Below, piece after piece: positions 1 to 4,939 of a stretch of 10,251 bases of DNA (positions within the stretch are counted from its first letter, which is position 1; each line of letters opens with the position of its first letter). This DNA comes from Euryarchaeota archaeon UBA40 (lineage in GTDB: Archaea; Thermoplasmatota; Poseidoniia; Poseidoniales; Thalassarchaeaceae): positions 1 through 10,251 of the forward strand of contig DAYJ01000043.1 in the NCBI GenBank assembly GCA_002506875.1. Reading direction: 5' to 3'. The notes beneath the pieces were generated by a model. That model was not told the origin of the DNA and did no database searches. It was given only the letters and a program-made list of their open reading frames with translations. A program made the position numbers and the translations under genes.

Positions 1-654
1 ATGCTCGATAGTATGTGCATCGATACGTTTTTTCTCTAGATAGGAGAAGGGTACATCAATCGCTTTTGCCACACTTGAGGCACGATCAATTGCACCCTTG
101 TCAGGACTGAGAACGAAATCAGGTCGCACATTCTCTCTCAGGTGCTCAGCGATTTCTGGCATAGCGCTAACCAATTCTACGGGGACTCCCATATTCTCCA
201 TCGCCTCAGGTGCATGTATATCGAGAACCACGATTCCGTCACAATGGGAGGCAAAGGTGCGCGCTAAAAATTTCGCAGATATTGCCTCTCCCGCCATAAA
301 TCGCTTGTCTTGGCGAGAATAGCCGTAGTAAGGGATTACCAAAAAGACGCCTGGACCAACATCTGATTCCTTGACTTCGCCTCCTTTGAGGCTAGACATC
401 TCTCCAGAACGCACGTCACGAATGGCATCTAAGAGGAAGAGCGTCTCAAGGATAGCAGAGTCGGGAAATGTAGTTGAAACTAAGGCAACAGGTCCACTTC
501 GAATAGGATCGAGGCAATCATTGGGTACACGAACGTAGCCTTCCGTGTCGGGGAATCTCCGAGTCTCCAGATCTAGATGTTTCCACCCGAGAGTTTCTGC
601 GAGAGCATTCGCGAGCCCACTGTCGCCTGAGCCTGACGCGACGACTCCGTCCAT
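1..654 (-). CDS. prs: Ribose-phosphate pyrophosphokinase (PRPP synthetase), 3' end cut by window edge
   Basis: Makes PRPP from ribose 5-phosphate and ATP in the cytosol, feeding nucleotide, histidine and tryptophan synthesis. The 218 residues visible carry the family signatures in order: PYYGYSRQDKRF (108-119), the metal-binding DIHA (145-148), SPDKGAIDRA (183-192) and the flexible-loop LEKKRI (206-211) with the catalytic lysine. The family is usually about 285-320 residues, so roughly 70 C-terminal residues, including the PRPP-binding loop, lie beyond position 1. The ATG at 654-652 is secure because an in-frame TAG lies six codons upstream with no other start between. There is no strong SD, so translation may be from a very short leader. 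Odd point: about 15-17 extra residues (near 82-101, hydrophilic, Gly/Glu/Lys-rich) precede the PYYGY strand compared with typical Prs. It lies 49 bp downstream of the tRNA gene on the same strand and may share its transcript. Confidence 0.95.
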   Translation of the reverse strand, partial: MDGVVASGSGDSGLANALAETLGWKHLDLETRRFPDTEGYVRVPNDCLDPIRSGPVALVSTTFPDSAILETLFLLDAIRDVRSGEMSSLKGGEVKESDVGPGVFLVIPYYGYSRQDKRFMAGEAISAKFLARTFASHCDGIVVLDIHAPEAMENMGVPVELVSAMPEIAEHLRENVRPDFVLSPDKGAIDRASSVAKAIDVPFSYLEKKRIDAHTIEH

Positions 655-692
655 GAGGTGTCCTGATGGCTACCGTTCATGGGTATTCCGAT

Positions 693-700
693 GGTATAGG
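693..700 (-). promoter_or_regulatory. Candidate TATA box for prs
   Basis: On the minus strand the sequence reads CCTATACC, about 39 bp upstream of the prs ATG and just past the tRNA 3' end. An archaeal start site about 25 bp downstream would give a leader of roughly 15-20 nt, which fits the lack of a clear SD. The match to the archaeal TATA consensus is only partial, and prs could equally be read through from the tRNA promoter. Confidence 0.3.
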
Positions 701-703
701 GAG

Positions 704-778
704 TGGGCGAGGCAGGATTTGAACCTGCGACCTCCCGGTTATCAGCCGGGTGCTCGAACCAAGCTAAGCTACCCGCCC
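704..778 (-). tRNA. tRNA-Ile, anticodon GAT
   Basis: Read on the minus strand this 75-nt segment folds as a full cloverleaf. The acceptor stem GGGCGGG pairs with CTCGCCC (one G-T wobble). The D stem is GCTT/GAGC around a loop containing the conserved GG. The anticodon stem CCCGG/CCGGG encloses CTGATAA, placing GAT at 34-36 (plus-strand 741-743). The variable loop is 5 nt, and the T stem GCAGG/CCTGC closes the loop TTCAAAT. The discriminator is A and is followed by CTC, so the 3' CCA is not encoded and must be added by the CCA-adding enzyme. No intron is present. GAT reads isoleucine AUC/AUU codons; the CAT-anticodon tRNA for AUA is not in this window. Confidence 0.96.
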
Positions 779-807
779 TTGGGTATGATTTGCGGAATCA
801 CCTTTCC

Positions 808-815
808 GGTTAAAG
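808..815 (-). promoter_or_regulatory. Candidate TATA box for the tRNA-Ile gene
   Basis: The minus strand reads CTTTAACC, centred about 33 bp upstream of the mature tRNA 5' end. With the usual archaeal TATA-to-start distance of about 25 bp this leaves a 5' leader of some 5-10 nt for RNase P to remove. The placement is good but the element is short, so the call is tentative. Confidence 0.4.
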
Positions 816-828
816 CGTGACGGTTACA

Positions 829-1413
829 TCATTCTTCAATTTCAAGACCATTCAGCCTTGCGTAAGATGTGAGTGCTACAACTCTCTCTAGTGTTGATGA
901 AAGAATGACTTCGTCGAGACGCGACGTCGTTTTACTGAACTGATCTACTGGAATCAGAATCCTTTCTGGTAGTCCCATTCTAGAACTAACCCTGGGTAGG
1001 AGTTTTACGACTGCTCCCTTGAATGTCCTTTTGACCTTCTGAAGGTCGACAACGGTTCCAATTTCGTTACTATCATTATCCATCACTGCTCGGCCGAGCA
1101 TTTCATCAGGAGCATAGAGCCCTTCTTCGATACGAATTGTATTCCTCCATCGTCGCTGTAGTTCCCTCATCGACTTTGAGATGCGAATTGTCCCATCTGG
1201 CTGTAGGCTGTGAATCAACTCCTTTGCAAGTGGTGCACTGAATGCTGGCTTACGCATGTATTCTTGAGCTACTTCTGGCATTACATCTAGTCGGAGTGAG
1301 CGGACATTATCGGGGCGCGGATTGAATCTCTGCCCCCTTACGGTCCCGACCAACTTGCCGCCCACGTACACCTCTCGATCAATCAATTGTTCAATTTTGT
1401 ATTCATCTGCCAT
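829..1413 (-). CDS. Protein with two tandem PRC-barrel domains
   Basis: A 194-residue soluble protein with no signal peptide or membrane segment. Residues about 8-50 (LIDREVYVGGKLVGTVRG, then strand-rich sequence) and about 104-170 (DEMLGRAVMDNDSNEIGTVVDL onward to IPVDQF) each show the PRC-barrel pattern of a G-x-hydrophobic-G-T-V turn followed by beta strands. A basic, probably helical stretch (81-92, RELQRRWR) lies between them. PRC-barrels are small adaptor folds known from RimM, photosynthetic reaction-centre subunit H, and archaeal cell-division factors (CdvA, CdpB). A reading frame extends back to 1539, but the ATG at 1413 is preferred: it has a GGAG SD, the first domain begins directly after it, and the best TATA box lies inside the extension. 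The precise function is unknown; an adaptor role in RNA processing or division is only a suggestion. Confidence 0.8.
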   Translation of the reverse strand: MADEYKIEQLIDREVYVGGKLVGTVRGQRFNPRPDNVRSLRLDVMPEVAQEYMRKPAFSAPLAKELIHSLQPDGTIRISKSMRELQRRWRNTIRIEEGLYAPDEMLGRAVMDNDSNEIGTVVDLQKVKRTFKGAVVKLLPRVSSRMGLPERILIPVDQFSKTTSRLDEVILSSTLERVVALTSYARLNGLEIEE

Positions 1414-1422
1414 TTCCTTTCT

Positions 1423-1426
1423 CTCC
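1423..1426 (-). promoter_or_regulatory. Shine-Dalgarno site that fixes the PRC-barrel protein start
   Basis: On the minus strand GGAG (within CAGGAGAG) lies 9 nt before the ATG at 1413, with a second purine run AAGGAA directly before the codon. This supports the internal ATG over the upstream start at 1539. Confidence 0.5.
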
Positions 1427-1480
1427 TGTGCGTTTGTGCTTCCCATCCACTTCTCGCTGCTCTGTCGTGATTCAAACGGC

Positions 1481-1487
1481 ATATAAA
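1481..1487 (-). promoter_or_regulatory. TATA box for the PRC-barrel gene
   Basis: The minus strand reads TTTATAT followed by G, a close match to the archaeal TATA consensus (TTTAWATR). A start about 25 bp downstream would fall near 1457, giving a leader of roughly 44 nt that contains the GGAG SD. The element lies inside the longer alternative reading frame, which argues against that longer start. Confidence 0.55.
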
Positions 1488-1542
1488 CGAATCGGAATAT
1501 CAAAGCGGATAATCTAATTGAAAAATACTGTAAATTCAACTC

Positions 1543-1556
1543 TTTTCAATTGAAAA
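1543..1556. repeat. Perfect 14-bp palindrome TTTTCAATTGAAAA (copy 1)
   Basis: TTTTCAATTGAAAA is a perfect inverted repeat in the divergent promoter region, about 55 bp upstream of the PRC-barrel TATA box. The same 14 bp recur at 4924-4937 at the uvrB/deoxyhypusine synthase junction. The size and symmetry suit a homodimeric helix-turn-helix regulator; that role is inference. Confidence 0.6.
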
Positions 1557-1768
1557 ACGTCTTCATTTGCACATTTTATCCGCCCTTCAACGAATTCAAT
1601 TTACGATTGAATTAGATTTGAATATGTTTGAAAATCCAATTGAAACAAGTAAAATATACTATGATTTCAAAATCCATTCTTCATTGAAACGATGATATGG
1701 TTTTGATCAGGTCTCTTAATTGGTTGAATATGGCTTTTTTCCAATTGAAAATCTATTGAATTCATGTA

Positions 1769-1777
1769 TTTACTATA
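1769..1777 (+). promoter_or_regulatory. Candidate TATA box for the aminotransferase operon
   Basis: TTTACTATA on the plus strand, 69 bp upstream of the ATG at 1847. A start about 25 bp downstream would fall near 1800, just after the eight-T run (1790-1797), leaving a leader of about 45 nt. CCAATTGAAAA (1741-1751) lies directly upstream, where an activator or TFB-related element would sit. Other AT-rich candidates exist nearby, so the assignment is tentative. Confidence 0.35.
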
Positions 1778-1846
1778 CAGTTAATTCAGTTTTTTTTACA
1801 AGGGTGGCTTGGGAACCTTGATTTGGGGCCCTTTGGAACTAGGGGC

Positions 1847-3391
1847 ATGGACCGGTATCCCGAGGCACCACTGGCCCCACTAGAGATTCTGCAGGAAATC
1901 CGTAAGCTCAGCGGTTCAGATTCTCTAGTGACGATTGGACTTGAAGATGAACGGATACTACAGTTCTGTGATTCGGATCCGAAACTTGTACAGGCTATCG
2001 AGGAAGCTAGAGAACGTTATAATTCACTATGCTCCAGAGGGTTCAATCAAGGAGAAATAGGGGACACCCCGTCAGTTTTTGAGATGGAAGAATCAGAACA
2101 AATACGAATTCTCCAATCTAAGTTCGTGAATTTCTATTCTCCTGCTACAATTAATCCGTATGTTGCTTTAGCAGCTCGAGGCCCATGGATTGTAACCTCC
2201 AAAGGCGCAGTTGTTCATGACAATGGTGGTTATGGGATGCTGGGTTTTGGGCATGGTCCAGAAGAAGTAATGGAAGCTATGGGGGGAAATTGGGTAATGG
2301 CTAATGTCATGACTCCCTCTTTCAGCCAGTACACACTTTCTATGATGCTTGAGAGGGAACTTGGGCATACTCGCGGATCTTGCCCCTTCACTAGTTTCAT
2401 CTGTATGAATAGCGGTTCAGAATCGGTTACTGTTGCATTGAGAATTGCTGATGTAAATGCTCGAATTCACACTGACCCTGGTGGCAGATACGAAGGGCGG
2501 AGGATTGTCATGTTGGCAATCGAGGAGGCATTCCATGGTCGAACAGACCGTCCGGCTCAGATATCTCATTCGTGTAAAGGAAAATACGATGATCGTCTAG
2601 CTACCTTCCGGGATAGAGACAATCTCCTTCTTGTTCCTGCGAATGACATTTCTGCGTTGCAGGAAGTGTTCGCTCGTGCAGATGCTGAAGGCCTCTTCAT
2701 TGAGGTTATGGCCATCGAACCTGTTCAGGGTGAGGGTAATCCGGGTCAATGTGTTACCCGTGAATTCTACGATGAGGCACGTCGTCTGACAAAGGAGCAT
2801 GGTAGCATGTTACTGGTGGATTCCATTCAAGCCGGTATCCGGGGTCAGGGTTGCTTATCCATCATTGATTACGAGGGATTCCAAGATGCTGAGGCGCCGG
2901 ACTTTGAGACTTGGTCTAAAGCTTTGAACGCTGGACAGTATCCGTTATCCGTTCTCGGTATGACGCCCCGTTCTGCAGATCTGTATGTTGTTGGTATCTA
3001 TGGTAATACGATGACAACAAATCCTCGTGCTCTTGAGACCGCAGTATCTGTACTCAAGCAGATGACGCCTGAACTACGTCAAAATATCAAGGAACGAGGA
3101 AATCAACTCGTTGCCGGCCTCTCTGCAATTCAGGATGAAATGCCAGATGTTGTCCTAAAGGTTCAGGGGACCGGCTTGCTCTGTTGTGCTGAGTTGAATC
3201 CTGAGACGCACAAAGTTGTCGGTTTCGGTGAGGTTGAAGAGACTTGTCGGAAAATGGGTCTCGGAATTATTCACGGTGGTCAGAATGCCTTGCGATTCAC
3301 CCCTCATTTCCGAATCAGTGCTGAGGAGGTTGAACTTGTCGTCGATTTAGTTCGTGCCGCATTAATCCGTCATACTGAGAAGTCTTCTTGA
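1847..3391 (+). CDS. Atypical PLP-dependent class III aminotransferase
   Basis: A 514-residue cytosolic protein of the fold-type I, class III (GABA/ornithine type) aminotransferase family, moving an amino group to a 2-oxo acid or aldehyde on PLP. Landmarks in order: GYGMLGFGHG (128-137), phosphate-binding NSGSES (188-193), EAFHGRT (227-233), EPVQGEGN (291-298), LLVDSIQAG (322-330) with the PLP-pyridine Asp325 and Gln328, the likely Schiff-base Lys358 in WSKALNAGQYP, NTMTTNP (387-393) and LRFTPHF (482-488). Two oddities: the family's usual D-E-[IV]-Q is D-S-I-Q here, and the protein is some 70-100 residues longer than usual, mostly as an N-terminal extension (about 1-95). The frame opens at a TTG at 1823, but ATG 1847 is preferred. 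The substrate cannot be told from sequence. It heads a two-gene unit with the half-epimerase 12 bp downstream, which hints at a sugar or cell-surface substrate. Confidence 0.85.
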   Translation: MDRYPEAPLAPLEILQEIRKLSGSDSLVTIGLEDERILQFCDSDPKLVQAIEEARERYNSLCSRGFNQGEIGDTPSVFEMEESEQIRILQSKFVNFYSPATINPYVALAARGPWIVTSKGAVVHDNGGYGMLGFGHGPEEVMEAMGGNWVMANVMTPSFSQYTLSMMLERELGHTRGSCPFTSFICMNSGSESVTVALRIADVNARIHTDPGGRYEGRRIVMLAIEEAFHGRTDRPAQISHSCKGKYDDRLATFRDRDNLLLVPANDISALQEVFARADAEGLFIEVMAIEPVQGEGNPGQCVTREFYDEARRLTKEHGSMLLVDSIQAGIRGQGCLSIIDYEGFQDAEAPDFETWSKALNAGQYPLSVLGMTPRSADLYVVGIYGNTMTTNPRALETAVSVLKQMTPELRQNIKERGNQLVAGLSAIQDEMPDVVLKVQGTGLLCCAELNPETHKVVGFGEVEETCRKMGLGIIHGGQNALRFTPHFRISAEEVELVVDLVRAALIRHTEKSS

Positions 3392-3392
3392 T

Positions 3393-3398
3393 GAGGGG
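3393..3398 (+). promoter_or_regulatory. Shine-Dalgarno GAGGGG supporting a TTG start
   Basis: GAGGGG begins 1 bp after the aminotransferase stop codon and ends 5 nt before the TTG at 3404. An ATG at 3399 is closer but is in another frame that does not give the recognisable product, so the SD and protein similarity together favour TTG. Confidence 0.5.
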
Positions 3399-3403
3399 AT
3401 GTT

Positions 3404-3880
3404 TTGTCGTCTCTCAAATTCAATCGAGTCGACGCATATGCTCCAGGTCAGGACGATTTACTCAATCTCTGGGTTCGCAGAATCATGAGGGGTGAGGACA
3501 TTGAGCTAGATTCCACAGTCCGTTATTGGGTTCACATCAGGGATATCGAGCGAGCGGAGGAGGATTTGCGTGTCCATGATGAGGTAGGAGAATACGACAT
3601 CTGTGGGCGTCGAGCATGGAGTCAACAAATGGTCCTCTCCGAGATCAACCTCCTTTGGAATCGGTATAGTGCTACGATTTCAGGTACTCATACTGCGGAA
3701 ACATTGGGCGATATCCCCTCGCCGGCTGCATTATCTGTAGATGGTCGTGCAGAGCGTCCCAATCTAGCCCCTCTCCATGAGGCATTGCTCCGATGCGGAA
3801 GTGATGGTTGGAGGCCTCTCACTCCTATGCGAGTCGGTATCATGGAATGTATCGCATTTGCGGAGATAGCATTCGATTGA
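3404..3880 (+). CDS. Stand-alone C-terminal half of a nucleotide-sugar epimerase/dehydratase (extended SDR)
   Basis: A 158-residue soluble protein. Its sequence matches the second half of extended SDR sugar-nucleotide epimerases/dehydratases (GalE/RmlB type): AYAPGQ (11-16) resembles the YGPGQ turn, LWVRRIMRGEDIEL (22-35) the substrate-domain helix and strand, VHIRDIERA (43-51) the FVHVRDIARA motif, GEYDICGRRAWSQ (62-74) the YNIGTGRATS motif, and GWRPLTPMRVGIMECI (135-150) the terminal GWxPxxxLxEGLxxTI motif. The N-terminal Rossmann half, with GxxGxxG and the YxxxK catalytic pair, is absent, and upstream DNA encodes the aminotransferase instead. It starts at TTG with a good SD and has an intact frame to a normal C terminus, so it is probably expressed rather than a decaying fragment. 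Without the NAD site it cannot be a normal epimerase. Alternatives: a binding or partner subunit for the aminotransferase, or a recent gene remnant. The family match is by eye. Confidence 0.6.
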   Translation: MSSLKFNRVDAYAPGQDDLLNLWVRRIMRGEDIELDSTVRYWVHIRDIERAEEDLRVHDEVGEYDICGRRAWSQQMVLSEINLLWNRYSATISGTHTAETLGDIPSPAALSVDGRAERPNLAPLHEALLRCGSDGWRPLTPMRVGIMECIAFAEIAFD

Positions 3881-3882
3881 AT

Positions 3883-4869
3883 TCAGAAGAGATCGGCACC
3901 GATGAGGGGTAAGAGAACTGAGGCTTCACCTTCGACTGTTACATGTGGTGCATCGGGCCGAATCTTACCCCACGAGATAGCCTCTCTAGTCCGAGCCCCT
4001 GACAGCGACCCATCAAATTCTGGTGCAGTCGTAATCCCAACTGCCGAATCTAAGCCATCCCTATATTGATTCCACCAGATTACATGGTGTTTCGAGATCC
4101 CTCCTCCAATCATCAGGGCGTGAGAGCGGTCCGCAGTCCATGTTAGGTCCGAGAGGATTTGTTCATCTGCGAGGAAGTCTATCATGAAATCAGGAGATTT
4201 CTGTCGGTGCATGAATAGTTGAGCTCCTATACTTCCATCGGATAGGCCAGGAATTACAACAGGAATACGGTGTTTCGCGACTTGGTGAAGAAAGGAGGAT
4301 TCATCTTCGATTCGATCACCAAATGCCCAACAGAGTTCTACAGAGCCAAACCCAAGCCATGGATTATTGGGATTTTTTGCCTTACGTTCTGCTTCAATTT
4401 CTTCCAACCAAGGAAGGATGACTGGTTCGAGAATCTCTCCATAGCATTCGTTGGGCACAATCACGTTACCTAGGCGGTTCAAGCCCACATTGCCCAGCAG
4501 AACATCATCCAGGTCGAAGGACCCGTGGTAATAGTCTCTGAAAGTTCGTGCAATATCGTGGTCGAGAGTACCACAGGTGGTGCTAATCACATTGTATGCT
4601 CGACTTCTAACGGCCTCGTGGAAGAATCCACGCGTCCCTGTCGCCATTAGGCACGCAGGGAACGAGAGCCAGTTGAGGACCTTCTTATCCTCGTTCCCAG
4701 ATTTTGTTTCAGAAATCGCATTCTGCAGAATATCGCGTGCATCGATGAGCTTTGTTGCAGTGAATCCCCCTGCTGACTTCATCTGACGTAGTAAATCTGA
4801 GATTGTCTCTGTGGAGCGCAAATCATAGTCTTCGACAGGCTGGTCGAAATCATCCCGATCATAGGTCAT
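3883..4869 (-). CDS. dys: Deoxyhypusine synthase
   Basis: Transfers the aminobutyl group of spermidine to one lysine of translation factor aIF5A, using NAD, as the first step of hypusine formation. The 328 residues cover the whole family length. Diagnostic segments are LSFPACLMATGTRGFFHEAV (68-87), WAFGDRI (181-187), the PVVIPGLSDGSIG segment (203-215), and GGGISKHHV (255-263), whose Lys260 corresponds to the catalytic lysine that forms the enzyme-substrate imine. TAPEFDGSLSGARTREAISWGKI (281-303) follows and is almost invariant across archaea and eukaryotes. The ATG at 4869 has no clear SD, suggesting a leaderless or short-leader message, or read-through from uvrB 57 bp upstream. Its stop codon faces the half-epimerase stop across 2 bp. 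The substrate aIF5A gene is not in the window. Confidence 0.96.
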   Translation of the reverse strand: MTYDRDDFDQPVEDYDLRSTETISDLLRQMKSAGGFTATKLIDARDILQNAISETKSGNEDKKVLNWLSFPACLMATGTRGFFHEAVRSRAYNVISTTCGTLDHDIARTFRDYYHGSFDLDDVLLGNVGLNRLGNVIVPNECYGEILEPVILPWLEEIEAERKAKNPNNPWLGFGSVELCWAFGDRIEDESSFLHQVAKHRIPVVIPGLSDGSIGAQLFMHRQKSPDFMIDFLADEQILSDLTWTADRSHALMIGGGISKHHVIWWNQYRDGLDSAVGITTAPEFDGSLSGARTREAISWGKIRPDAPHVTVEGEASVLLPLIGADLF

Positions 4870-4908
4870 GTACTATGTGCGTTCGACCCCGCCTATCGTC
4901 TATCCGAC

Positions 4909-4920
4909 GTTTTTTTTAAT
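4909..4920 (-). promoter_or_regulatory. Weak candidate promoter element for deoxyhypusine synthase
   Basis: On the minus strand ATTAAAAAAAAC lies about 40-50 bp upstream of the deoxyhypusine synthase ATG, at a distance that would give a leader of some 15-25 nt. It is a poor TATA match and is simply the most AT-rich part of the 57-bp gap. The gene may instead rely on the upstream operon promoter. Confidence 0.25.
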
Positions 4921-4921
4921 G

Positions 4922-4939
4922 ATTTTTCAATTGAAAAAT
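4922..4939. repeat. Perfect 18-bp palindrome overlapping the uvrB stop codon (copy 2 of TTTTCAATTGAAAA)
   Basis: ATTTTTCAATTGAAAAAT is perfectly symmetric and contains the same TTTTCAATTGAAAA core as 1543-1556. The uvrB TGA (plus-strand 4927-4929) lies inside it. As RNA it would form only a weak AU hairpin, and no T-run follows on the minus strand, so a terminator role is unlikely; a protein-binding site ahead of deoxyhypusine synthase is more plausible. Confidence 0.6.

Larger units (their letters stand above)
1414..1846. other. AT-rich divergent intergenic region with clustered ATTGAA/TTCAAT words
   Basis: This 433-bp gap separates the minus-strand PRC-barrel gene from the plus-strand aminotransferase gene and should hold both promoters. 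From about 1510 to 1800 it is far more AT-rich than the flanking genes. It repeats ATTGAA or TTCAAT many times on both strands: AATTGAAAAA at 1516-1525, TTTTCAATTGAAAA at 1543-1556, CCAATTGAAA at 1636-1645 and CCAATTGAAAA at 1741-1751. No ORF here looks coding: the extended reading frame of the left gene has a low-complexity N terminus of unnatural composition. The spacing of the words is irregular, so it is not a tandem repeat. It could be an operator cluster or simply low-complexity promoter DNA. Confidence 0.6.

Noticed and set aside
545..820. A 91-codon plus-strand reading frame across the tRNA gene
   Set aside because: It overlaps the antisense of tRNA-Ile and the start of prs, both strongly supported; its protein has no recognisable pattern.
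1414..1539. A 42-residue N-terminal extension of the PRC-barrel protein starting at 1539
   Set aside because: The extension contains the best TATA box and AT-rich promoter DNA, and the SD and domain start favour the ATG at 1413.
1790..1797. Run of eight T upstream of the aminotransferase as a terminator
   Set aside because: No gene is transcribed into it from the left on the plus strand; it lies between the candidate TATA box and the start of the aminotransferase gene and is more likely promoter DNA.
1823..1846. TTG start for the aminotransferase eight codons upstream of the ATG
   Set aside because: No SD precedes the TTG, and the ATG at 1847 is the stronger codon; the eight residues add nothing recognisable. 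The choice is not certain.
4910..4917. Run of eight T on the plus strand as a terminator
   Set aside because: The genes on both sides are on the minus strand, where this is an A-run; no plus-strand transcript reaches it, since the plus-strand pair ends at 3880.
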